A stretch of 12,875 nucleotides of DNA, from positions 30,381-43,255 of the forward strand of contig DCVO01000081.1 in assembly GCA_002327405.1 (NCBI GenBank). Direction: 5' to 3'. The notes beneath the pieces are model-generated. The model saw only the letters and a program-made list of their open reading frames with translations. It was not told the DNA's origin and searched no databases. Made by a program: the position numbers and the translations under genes. Within the stretch, counting starts at the first letter, position 1, and every line of letters starts with the position of its first letter. This stretch comes from Thiobacillus sp. UBA2186 (GTDB lineage: Bacteria; Pseudomonadota; Gammaproteobacteria; Burkholderiales; Thiobacillaceae). Positions 6,676 to 12,875 of the stretch are shown here, piece after piece.

Positions 6676-7418
6676 TTCTGCGCGTCCTCCCGACTCATGA
6701 TCAACAGTCCTTCCAGTATCAGTCTGGGCGCGATGATAGCGCCAAATTGCAATTGTCCGGCCAGCCAGTCGGCGTCGCCCCCGGTCAGAATGCATGACGG
6801 CGATTTTGCATCCGTTGCAGTCAGGCGTTGATAGGCCTTCTGTACGGTGCAGGCCAGTGCCGTGGCGATGCCGGTACTTGCCGCATCGGCGGTGTTGCGC
6901 GGGAAATCGACGGTTTGGCCTCCCATGTCCTGCAGCGCGTGGGTTCCGGCGACGAGGGCGGCCTGCATCAGGCGTTTGCCCGGCAGGATCATGCCGCCCA
7001 GAAATTCGCCCCGGGCATTCAGCGCATCGATGGTGACGGCTGTGCCTGCGGAAACCACCAGGCACGCGCCGCGTATACGCGCCCATGCGCCGACAAGCGC
7101 CGCCCAGCGGTCGTTCCCAAGCTGTTCCGGCCGCTCGTAAAGATTGCGTACGCCTGCGCATTCCTGGGCTGCCTGCATCCACCGTACCGGGACATTGCGC
7201 GACTGCCAGTATGCATACAGATCATGCACGCGTCCCTGACCCGCGACATTGCAGCCGATTACCCGTGCAGGCTGCGGAAAGCGGTCCCATTCTCCCAGCA
7301 GGCTGTCGGCCTCATCGTGCATGCAGGTCCCTTCGGCAACCCATTCTTCGGGCTGCCGCACCAGGGCCCATTTGACCCGGCTGTTGCCTACGTCCAGCAG
7401 CAGGATCGGGCCGGTCAT
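6672..7418 (-). CDS. coaX: Type III pantothenate kinase
   Basis: A 248-aa cytoplasmic kinase of the acetate-kinase/hexokinase/actin-like fold that phosphorylates pantothenate, the first step of CoA synthesis. Signature motifs are present: LLLDVGNSRVKW (phosphate loop, Asp9), PEQLGNDRWAAL, SAGTAVTID (123-131) and GEFLGGMILPGK, with CILTGGDADWL in the C-terminal lobe. Length is typical. It starts with ATG inside the birA stop (ATGA, 4-nt overlap) and its own stop overlaps the next ATG in the same way, so translation of the three genes is probably coupled. No Cys/His oddities or truncation are seen. Confidence 0.95.
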   Translation of the reverse strand: MTGPILLLDVGNSRVKWALVRQPEEWVAEGTCMHDEADSLLGEWDRFPQPARVIGCNVAGQGRVHDLYAYWQSRNVPVRWMQAAQECAGVRNLYERPEQLGNDRWAALVGAWARIRGACLVVSAGTAVTIDALNARGEFLGGMILPGKRLMQAALVAGTHALQDMGGQTVDFPRNTADAASTGIATALACTVQKAYQRLTATDAKSPSCILTGGDADWLAGQLQFGAIIAPRLILEGLLIMSREDAQK

Positions 7419-8413
7419 TTCGCCGCCGCAGGCCGCAAGCTGACTTCGCCTGCGGTGAACTTGCGCACTTCGCCGCTCGCCAGGGTCAGCAGCAGATTGC
7501 CGGCGTCATCCAGGCCGCTGGCAGTGCCCGCATGTCGGTGGCCGTCTGGCGTACGCAGCAGGACGGCACGGCCTTCGTGCGCATGCCAGTGCGGCCATTC
7601 GGCCAGGATGGGGCGGACGCCTTCCTGTTCGAATAGGGCCATGGTATGCGCAAGTTCGGACAGGATGGCATGCAACAGCTCTGCGCGGCTGAGCTGGACG
7701 CCCATTTCGTCCAGGTCCACCACGGCCTGGTCGATTTCCCGGCGGTGCAGGGAAGGAAGGTGCTCGTTGACCCCGATGCCGATGACGGCGAACGAGGGGC
7801 CGGACAGCTCGCCCTGGACTTCAACCAGAATTCCCGCCAGTTTGCGGTAGCCGGCCAGGACGTCGTTCGGCCATTTCAACTTGATGGGCAAAGGACAACG
7901 CGCTGCCAGTGCCCGTGCCAGCGCCAGGCCCACGGCGATGCTCAATCCGGACAACTGATCCATGCCGCGTTCGAAACGCCACAACACGGAAAATGCCAGT
8001 CCCCCGCCCAGGGGGGATTGCCATTCCCGGCCGCGGCGCCCCCGCCCGGCATGCTGGTAATCGGCGTACAGTACCGTGCGGTGTGCGGCGCCGGCCAGTG
8101 CGTCCTGTGTGAGCAGGCTATTGGTCGAATAGGTCTCCTCGACGGTTTTTATGGCATAGCCATGGCCGGAGGCGGAGAGCAGGGCCTGCAGTTCTCCGCT
8201 GTCCAGCCATGAGAGTCGTTCCGCCAGCCGATAGCCCTTGCCGCGCACGGCATGAATCCTCACGCCGTGCTGCTCGGCGGTCTGCAACAGGTTGAAGATG
8301 GTCGCGCGCGATACCTGGAAGAACCTTGCCATGTCCTGGCCCGAATGAAAGCGCCCGTCCGACAGGCGCTTCAGCAGGGGAATCAGCAGGGGAGGAAGAA
8401 TGTGTCCGGACAT
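7415..8413 (-). CDS. birA: Bifunctional biotin operon repressor / biotin-protein ligase
   Basis: A 332-aa two-domain BirA. Residues about 10-65 form a winged helix-turn-helix (LLKRLSDGRFHSGQDMARFF, SRATIFNLLQ, GKGYRL), which in E. coli represses biotin genes. The ligase part carries the biotinyl-AMP loop GRGRRGREW (123-131), KWPNDVL (180-186) and KLAGILVEVQGE, then a C-terminal SH3-like domain ending in GEVRKFTAGEVSL. It attaches biotin to acetyl-CoA carboxylase carrier protein. The start at 8413 has no clear Shine-Dalgarno. No sequence resembling the E. coli BirA operator (TTGTAAACC half-sites) was found in the 97-bp upstream gap, so autoregulation is not supported here. It is the first gene of the birA-coaX-SPOR operon and is divergent from estB. 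Confidence 0.95.
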   Translation of the reverse strand: MSGHILPPLLIPLLKRLSDGRFHSGQDMARFFQVSRATIFNLLQTAEQHGVRIHAVRGKGYRLAERLSWLDSGELQALLSASGHGYAIKTVEETYSTNSLLTQDALAGAAHRTVLYADYQHAGRGRRGREWQSPLGGGLAFSVLWRFERGMDQLSGLSIAVGLALARALAARCPLPIKLKWPNDVLAGYRKLAGILVEVQGELSGPSFAVIGIGVNEHLPSLHRREIDQAVVDLDEMGVQLSRAELLHAILSELAHTMALFEQEGVRPILAEWPHWHAHEGRAVLLRTPDGHRHAGTASGLDDAGNLLLTLASGEVRKFTAGEVSLRPAAAK

Positions 8414-8424
8414 GCCGAAATACT

Positions 8425-8459
8425 AGCATGCCCATGCTGTTGTATCGGAGGGCATGGGC
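8425..8459. promoter_or_regulatory. Nested dyads in the birA-estB divergent gap
   Basis: Two overlapping inverted repeats occur between the divergent starts: AGCATG-CC-CATGCT (8425-8438) and GCCCATGC (8430-8437) with GCATGGGC (8452-8459), 14 bp apart. A further GCATG lies at 8463-8467. Two alternative structures sharing one arm suggest an operator or an mRNA hairpin, but no regulator is identified. A third weak dyad, TTAAAC/GTTTGA (8479-8484 with 8493-8498), lies just before the estB Shine-Dalgarno. The evidence is symmetry only. Confidence 0.4.
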
Positions 8460-8510
8460 CTTGCATGAGGCATCCGGGTTAAACTCGCTTGCGTTTGATA
8501 GGGAGAGTCC

Positions 8511-9152
8511 ATGCTTGATTTCTTCGATCTGGATGCCGCCGAGAAACCGGCTGCCCTGATGCTCTGGCTGCACGGCCTGGGAGCGGACGGTTATGACCTC
8601 GAGCCGGTTGCTGAAATGGTCGGCCTGGGCAATGTTCGCCACGTGTTTCCCCATGCGCCGGTGAGGCCGGTGACAATCAATCGCGGCATGGCCATGCGCG
8701 CCTGGTTCGACGTTGCTGCAGCCGACTTGCGCTGGCAGGAAGATCGCCAGGGAATTCTGGAATCCGCACGGCAGGTGAAGGAGCTGGTGGAGGCCTTGCG
8801 CGGGGATGCGGGCCTGCCGGTGGTGCTGGCCGGTTTCTCCCAGGGGGCGGTCGTCAGCATGGCGGCGGCCGCATCGGGGATGCCCGGCTTGATCGGTGTC
8901 GCGGCCATGTCGGGTTATGTGCCGCAGTTTCTGCTGCCATCGATCGCCAATTTGCGCGGCACGCGTTTGTTCATGGCGCATGGCGAGCAGGACGAAGTGG
9001 TTCCGTACGCACTGGGCAAGGCCAGCTGCGACGCCCTCAGGGAAAGCGGCCTGGAAGTCGATTGGCATGGCTATGCGATGCCGCATACCATCTGCCAGCA
9101 GGAAATCCTGGATATGGCCGGCTGGCTGGCCTGCCTGCTCGATAAGACTTAA
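8511..9152 (+). CDS. estB: Alpha/beta-hydrolase carboxylesterase (Abhydrolase_2 / phospholipase-carboxylesterase family)
   Basis: A 213-aa cytoplasmic serine esterase similar to carboxylesterase II of Pseudomonas and to acyl-protein thioesterases. It carries the oxyanion segment LWLHGLGADGYDL (about 17-29), HAPVRPVTINRGMAMRAWFD, the nucleophile elbow GFSQG with Ser110, HGEQDEVVP with Asp161, and MPHT with His192, giving a complete catalytic triad. Length is standard. The natural substrate is unknown; the family acts on short-chain esters. Shine-Dalgarno GGGAGAG sits at 8501-8507, close before the ATG. The gene is alone on its strand, divergent from birA, and its TAA stop shares bases with the stop of the convergent PilZ-like gene. 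The symbol follows common annotation usage. Confidence 0.88.
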   Translation: MLDFFDLDAAEKPAALMLWLHGLGADGYDLEPVAEMVGLGNVRHVFPHAPVRPVTINRGMAMRAWFDVAAADLRWQEDRQGILESARQVKELVEALRGDAGLPVVLAGFSQGAVVSMAAAASGMPGLIGVAAMSGYVPQFLLPSIANLRGTRLFMAHGEQDEVVPYALGKASCDALRESGLEVDWHGYAMPHTICQQEILDMAGWLACLLDKT

Positions 9153-9156
9153 GTCA
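9147..9156. other. Palindrome holding both stop codons of two convergent genes
   Basis: GACTTAAGTC is a perfect 10-bp palindrome. Its central TTAA gives TAA to estB on the plus strand (9150-9152) and TAA to the PilZ-like gene on the minus strand (9149-9151). The genes therefore overlap tail-to-tail by 4 nt, leaving no intergenic room for a terminator. Confidence 0.9.
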
Positions 9157-10831
9157 GCCGCGTTATGCCGACACGAATCCAGCCTTCGCCATGGTCGACC
9201 GGGTCGTCCATTTGAATGGTTTTGTTTCTCTGCTGGAAGTGGTATTCGACGATGGCCTTGCGTTGATAATGGGCGGGATCGACGACGATTGACGGCGCAT
9301 ATTCGTCGTCGAACAACAGCCCCGAAACGGCGGCGCGTCCGTTATGGGTGCCCATGCCGTTGACCGTATAGGACGAAGCCTGCTGGCCATGGAGAAAGAT
9401 CTCCAGCGGTTTGCCCGGCAGGGTTTCGATGCCGACCGAGCTTTCGGCCTCGTTCAGCCGAGACAGGCGGCGAATGACGCCAAGCGACCAGCCGGCCGCT
9501 TTGTCGGCCCGCAGCCCGACCAGGGTGCCGATGCGCAGCCAGTCCTTGTCGCGGGCCTCGATCGTGGCGCCGAATCCATACTCGCTTTCGTCTTCCATGA
9601 CCCAGCGTTCGATGTCGGGCAACCGTTCCTTTGTCGCCTCGGAATAGGGGCCGCGGTTGAGCGTGCGGTTGGTGACAAAACCGTAAATGTTCAGGTCCGA
9701 ATGCTCGACAAAACCCAGCTTGTCTTTCTGGGGGGGGGCTTCGCTGCCAGGCTGATCCTCCTTGACGCGGGCAATGATCGAAGGCAGGCCGTGCACGATT
9801 TCCACGATTTTCTTTACGGATTTGCGCGGCGAACGGCGCTGCTCGCGTGCGGTCAATGGAGCCCACTGGCGGGAAAGGTGGTCGAGCAGCTCGAGGCTTT
9901 CCGAAACGCGCACGTATTCGGTCAGGCCCAGGCGGGCGGGTGCGGTGCCGGCATGTAGTTCGGACTGCAAGCTCCTTATCCGCTCCAGCAGGTCCTGGGT
10001 GGACCAGTAGCGCGTGGACAGTTCCGGACTGTTGTTGCGGACGCGTTTCGCGCCGCGGTCCTTGGTCATGTCCGCGGTCAGCACATGCCGTTCCGGATCG
10101 AGGAGTTTTTCCAGCTTCAGCATGTCGCGCCAGCCGGTGATCCAGGTGTCGATGAGGTCGATCTGTCGCGGATACAGCGAGCCCGAGTTGGCTTGTTCCA
10201 GCATCAGGGTATGCAGGTACTCGCCTTCGCAGGTGCTTTCCTGGGCGTCGTCGGGGTAGGCCAGCAAACGGGTTCTGTGGAAGCCCTGGGTCTCGGCGAG
10301 CTGGTAGAGCTGATGCAGCCTGGCCCAGGTCTTGGTGCCGGGGTGCAGGTAGCGGATGGTGCGCCACTTGATGACGCGGCGGAAGCCGCGCAGCGCGCGC
10401 AGGGTGACGATGGGCATCATCGCCTTGAGGCGGGATTTCGCCGGGTTGCGCGCGTACTCGATGAGGTAGCTGTGGTAGGCGCGCAGGATTTCCCAGTTCA
10501 GGTGGTAAATGGCGTGCCAGAGCTGGCTCTCCACGGTGCGCGACATGCGCGGGTTGCGCAGGTACTGGCGGCTGAGGACGGCCTGGGTGTGCTGGCCTTT
10601 TTCGTCCAGCAGCATCAGGATGAGCAGGCGCTCCTTGCTGTGGGGGGCGTCTTCGTCGTTGAAGCGCTTGACCTCGACCAGTATCTCGCTCTGGGCTTTC
10701 AGCGCATCGCCAATGGGCAGGCTCTGGGCCCAGCGCGTGGTGGCCTGCACGCTGGATAGGGGGTCGTCGGGATTGCGCAGCCGCATCATGCGGGCAAAGC
10801 GCTCCGATAAAGCCTGTTTTATCCCAGCCAT
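9149..10831 (-). CDS. Conserved protein with split PilZ-like (c-di-GMP-binding) motifs
   Basis: A 560-aa soluble protein with no signal peptide or membrane segment. Residues 1 to about 320 are mostly helical and unrecognised (for example ERLLILMLLDEKGQHTQAV, YHLNWEILRAYHSYLIEYAR). The C-terminal part carries both PilZ signatures: RRSPR (332-336) fits RxxxR, and DESEYG (414-419) fits D/NxSxxG, followed by strand-rich LRIGTLVGLR and WSLGVIRRLSR. PilZ domains bind cyclic di-GMP; the function here is inferred. The two motifs are 78 residues apart, much more than usual, with a low-complexity segment between them that holds a C9 tract (9738-9730, residues about 364-367). The start at 10831 has no clear Shine-Dalgarno. 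The gene lies 24 nt after alaS and is probably in the same transcript. Similar proteins are usually annotated as hypothetical or PilZ-domain. Confidence 0.75.
   Translation of the reverse strand: MAGIKQALSERFARMMRLRNPDDPLSSVQATTRWAQSLPIGDALKAQSEILVEVKRFNDEDAPHSKERLLILMLLDEKGQHTQAVLSRQYLRNPRMSRTVESQLWHAIYHLNWEILRAYHSYLIEYARNPAKSRLKAMMPIVTLRALRGFRRVIKWRTIRYLHPGTKTWARLHQLYQLAETQGFHRTRLLAYPDDAQESTCEGEYLHTLMLEQANSGSLYPRQIDLIDTWITGWRDMLKLEKLLDPERHVLTADMTKDRGAKRVRNNSPELSTRYWSTQDLLERIRSLQSELHAGTAPARLGLTEYVRVSESLELLDHLSRQWAPLTAREQRRSPRKSVKKIVEIVHGLPSIIARVKEDQPGSEAPPQKDKLGFVEHSDLNIYGFVTNRTLNRGPYSEATKERLPDIERWVMEDESEYGFGATIEARDKDWLRIGTLVGLRADKAAGWSLGVIRRLSRLNEAESSVGIETLPGKPLEIFLHGQQASSYTVNGMGTHNGRAAVSGLLFDDEYAPSIVVDPAHYQRKAIVEYHFQQRNKTIQMDDPVDHGEGWIRVGITRLT
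9730..9738 (-). repeat. C9 homopolymer tract inside the PilZ-like gene
   Basis: Nine G on the plus strand read as nine C on the coding strand, within codons for Ala-Pro-Pro-Gln (GCC CCC CCC CAG) at residues about 364-367. This is the longest homopolymer in the window and lies between the two PilZ motifs. One extra C would move translation into a frame that stays open to about 9342 and would remove the second PilZ motif. Confidence 0.85.
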
Positions 10832-10855
10832 GGTCGAAGGTGTTGGTTGTCCCGT

Positions 10856-12875
10856 TCAGTTTCCCGCTTTTGTCGCCACCCAGTCTCTCACCGAAGCCAA
10901 TGCCGAAGCAAGCTTGCCCGGTTCGGTTCCTCCTGCCTGTGCCATATCGGGGCGTCCGCCGCCCTTGCCGCCGACCTGGCCGGCCACGAAGTTGACCAAT
11001 TCGCCTGCCTTGATTTTTGCTGTCAGGCCGGGGCTGACCATGGCTACGAGGTTGACCTTCCCGTCGGCTACCGATCCCAGCACCACGGCGCAGGGTTGCA
11101 GCTTGTCCTTCAATTTATCGGCGGTTTCGCGCAGGGCTTGAGCATCCCCCTCGATTTGCGCCGCCAGCACTCTGGCTTCTCCCACGGCCACAGCCTGGTC
11201 TGCCAGGTCGTCGCCCTGGCTGGCCGCCATCTTGGCCTTCAGCCGGGCGAGTTCCTTTTCCAGGCTTTTCACCTGGTCCTGGACCTGGGCGATTTTCTGC
11301 GGCAGCTCGGCCGGCTGGGCCTTGAGCGCCGACGCAGCTTCGCGCAACTGGCCGTCGAGGTTTTGCAGCCAGGCGAGCGCATTGTCGCCGGTGACGGCCT
11401 CCACCCGGCGCACGCCGGCGGCCACGCCGCCTTCCATCACGATCTTGAACAGGCCGATGTCGCCGGTGCGCGCCACATGGGTGCCGCCGCACAGTTCGCG
11501 CGAGGTGCCGATGTCGAGCACGCGCACGGTGTCGCCGTACTTCTCGCCGAACAGCATCATGGCGCCGAGCTTGCGCGCTTCGTCCATGGGCACGACGCGC
11601 GCCCGGGTGGGCTGGTTTTGCAGGATTTCGGCGTTGACCAGGGTTTCCACTTCACGAATCTGTTCCGCCGTCATGGGGCCGGTATGGGAGAAGTCGAAGC
11701 GGGTCTTGTCCGCATCGACCAGCGAGCCTTTCTGCTGCACGTGCTCGCCCAGCACCTGGCGCAGAGCCTTGTGCATGAGGTGGGTGGCGGAGTGGTTGCG
11801 CATGGTGCGGGCGCGGCGCAAGCCGTCGACGCGCGCGGCGACCTTGTCGCCCACTTTGAGCGCGCCGTCCACGAGACGGCCATGGTGGCCGAACACGTCA
11901 GCGCGGATTTTCTGCGTGTCGCCCACTTCGAAGCGCGCCGCGCCCTCACCCCCGGCCCCTCTCCCCGGGGGGGAGGGGAGTGAAACAATGAGGCCGGTGT
12001 CGCCGGCCTGGCCGCCGGATTCGGCGTAGAAGGGCGTATTGTCGAGGACGATGACGCCGGACTGTCCGGCACTGATCTCTTTGACTTCGCTGCCGTCGAC
12101 ATAGACCGCGGTGACGGTGGCGTCGTCCACGTTGAGGCTGTCGTAACCGTGGAAGCTCGTGGGCTGGCCGCTGTATTCCAGGGTGCCGTGCGCCTTGAAC
12201 TTGCCGGCCGCGCGCGCTTGTTCGCGCTGCCTTTCCATAGCGGCATTGAAGCCGGTTTCATCCACGGCAACATTGCGTTCGCGGCAGACGTCGGCAGTGA
12301 GGTCGAGCGGGAAGCCATAGGTGTCGTAAAGGCGGAAGGCGGTCTCGCCGTCCAGCGTCCTGGCGCCGCCGGCCAGGGCCTGTTCCAGCAAGGTCATGCC
12401 GTGCGTGAGGGTTTCGCCGAAGCGGATTTCTTCCTGCAGCAGGGTTTCGGTCACGCGCGCCTGCGCCTGCTTCAGTTCCGGGTAGGCGTCGCCCATGACC
12501 GCGGCGAGATCGGCCACCAGCTTGTGGAAGAAGGGCTGGTTCTGGCCGAGTTTGTGGCCATGACGCAGGGCGCGGCGGATGATGCGGCGCAGTACGTAGC
12601 CGCGGCCTTCGTTGCCGGGGATGACGCCGTCGACGATGAGGAAGGAGCAGGCGCGGATGTGGTCGGCGATGACTTTCAGCGAAGGGCTTTCGAGATCCTT
12701 GCGTCCGGTTTCGCGCGCCGCGGCCTTGATCAGCGCCTGGAACAGGTCGATGTCGTAGTTGGAATGCACGTGCTGCATGACCGCGGAGATGCGCTCCAGC
12801 CCCATTCCGGTGTCGACCGAAGGCTTGGGCAGCGGATGCAATACGCCGGCCTCGTCGCGGTTGAACTGCATGAAC
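10856..12875 (-). CDS. alaS: Alanyl-tRNA synthetase, N-terminus outside window
   Basis: Encodes about 671 residues from FMQFNRDEAG to the natural C-terminus; roughly the first 200 residues lie beyond the window. AlaRS is a class II synthetase that charges tRNA-Ala and edits Ser/Gly mischarging. Numbering from the first Met in view: class II motif 3 TGMGLERI (about 21-28); tRNA-binding helical region; domain II barrel with FYAESGGQAGDTG; editing site HxxxH (NHSATH, His360/His364) and CGGTH (Cys461/His465), all four metal ligands intact; coiled-coil LEKELARLKAKM; and C-Ala domain GGKGGGRPDMAQAGG. An unusual Pro/Gly-rich segment at 298-310 corresponds exactly to a palindromic repeat in the DNA. 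The stop is 24 nt before the PilZ-like gene. Confidence 0.97.
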   Translation of the reverse strand, partial: FMQFNRDEAGVLHPLPKPSVDTGMGLERISAVMQHVHSNYDIDLFQALIKAAARETGRKDLESPSLKVIADHIRACSFLIVDGVIPGNEGRGYVLRRIIRRALRHGHKLGQNQPFFHKLVADLAAVMGDAYPELKQAQARVTETLLQEEIRFGETLTHGMTLLEQALAGGARTLDGETAFRLYDTYGFPLDLTADVCRERNVAVDETGFNAAMERQREQARAAGKFKAHGTLEYSGQPTSFHGYDSLNVDDATVTAVYVDGSEVKEISAGQSGVIVLDNTPFYAESGGQAGDTGLIVSLPSPPGRGAGGEGAARFEVGDTQKIRADVFGHHGRLVDGALKVGDKVAARVDGLRRARTMRNHSATHLMHKALRQVLGEHVQQKGSLVDADKTRFDFSHTGPMTAEQIREVETLVNAEILQNQPTRARVVPMDEARKLGAMMLFGEKYGDTVRVLDIGTSRELCGGTHVARTGDIGLFKIVMEGGVAAGVRRVEAVTGDNALAWLQNLDGQLREAASALKAQPAELPQKIAQVQDQVKSLEKELARLKAKMAASQGDDLADQAVAVGEARVLAAQIEGDAQALRETADKLKDKLQPCAVVLGSVADGKVNLVAMVSPGLTAKIKAGELVNFVAGQVGGKGGGRPDMAQAGGTEPGKLASALASVRDWVATKAGN
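11943..11980 (-). repeat. GC-rich palindromic repeat element in frame within alaS
   Basis: The plus strand reads CCCTCACCCCCGG, then CCCCTCTCCCC, then G7, then AGGGGAG. This closely resembles a dispersed intergenic repeat family of many proteobacteria whose chance translations give LTPGPSP / SPPGRG peptides. CCTCTCCCC (11958-11966) pairs with GGGGAGGGG (11970-11978) around a 3-nt loop, with one G-T pair. Read on the minus strand in the alaS frame it encodes LPSPPGRGAGGEG without a stop. The family identity is recognised by eye and no second copy is in the window. Confidence 0.75.

Noticed and set aside
6016..7182. Longer 388-residue version of the SPOR protein
   Set aside because: The upstream 169 residues lie inside coaX in another frame. 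The ATG at 6675 has a Shine-Dalgarno, an ATGA overlap and a membrane anchor directly after it.
8479..8498. BirA operator candidate TTAAAC-N8-GTTTGA
   Set aside because: Half-sites and spacing differ from the known biotin operator (longer half-sites with a spacer about twice as long), and one arm is imperfect.
8118..9086. 322-codon minus-strand frame opposite estB and the birA start
   Set aside because: It is a shadow of estB, whose catalytic triad Ser110-Asp161-His192 is intact on the plus strand.
10847..11983. 378-codon plus-strand open frame opposite alaS, ending in a Pro/Gly-rich LTPGPSP-type peptide
   Set aside because: It is antisense to well-conserved AlaRS sequence. The LTPGPSP tail is the chance translation of the palindromic repeat, not a protein signal.
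1..12875. tRNA genes, insertion sequences, toxin-antitoxin or defence genes
   Set aside because: Looked for in gaps and on both strands. All gaps are under 180 bp, none shows a cloverleaf, terminal inverted repeats with a transposase, or a small gene pair.

Overview
The window looks like ordinary chromosomal housekeeping DNA from a GC-rich betaproteobacterium, probably of the Nitrosomonadales/Gallionellales/Sulfuricellales kind. The basis is protein similarity recognised by eye (RecG, UbiC, UbiA, AlaRS, BirA-CoaX-SPOR), the gene order spoT-ridA-recG...ubiC-ubiA, and a short-repeat style (heptamer arrays, CCCTCACCCC...GGGGAGGGG palindromes) seen in that class. The genus cannot be fixed from sequence alone. 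No mobile element, CRISPR array, rRNA or tRNA was found.

Layout. 1-959 is the 3' part of a spoT/relA-type (p)ppGpp synthase/hydrolase gene. It is followed by a 178-bp gap made almost entirely of two opposed heptamer arrays (961-995 and 1032-1136), then ridA (1138-1512) and recG (1515-3539), which are 2 nt apart. A lone PhnD-type periplasmic binding protein gene (3641-4474) sits between recG and the ubiquinone pair ubiC (4560-5141) and ubiA (5135-5989), which overlap by 7 nt. On the minus strand, birA (8413-7415), coaX (7418-6672) and a membrane-anchored SPOR-type protein (6675-6016) form a tight operon with two ATGA overlaps. estB, a serine carboxylesterase (8511-9152), is divergent from birA. 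Its stop codon overlaps the stop of a minus-strand 560-aa PilZ-like protein (10831-9149), which lies 24 nt downstream of alaS. alaS (12875-10856) is cut by the window end and lacks its N-terminal catalytic part.

How the genes relate. Most encode core functions: stringent response (spoT), enamine/imine detoxification (ridA), fork rescue (recG), the first two steps of ubiquinone synthesis (ubiC, ubiA), biotin attachment and repression (birA), CoA synthesis (coaX) and alanine charging (alaS). The accessory or little-known parts are the orphan PhnD-like protein, the SPOR protein and the PilZ-like protein.

I did not find a new multi-gene system. The signals most worth a second look are small-scale: the two-arm heptamer array that runs up to the ridA start codon and leaves it no Shine-Dalgarno; an in-frame palindromic repeat inside alaS; a C9 homopolymer inside an apparent insertion that splits the PilZ motifs; and a G-quadruplex-type motif placed on the ubiA ribosome-binding region.
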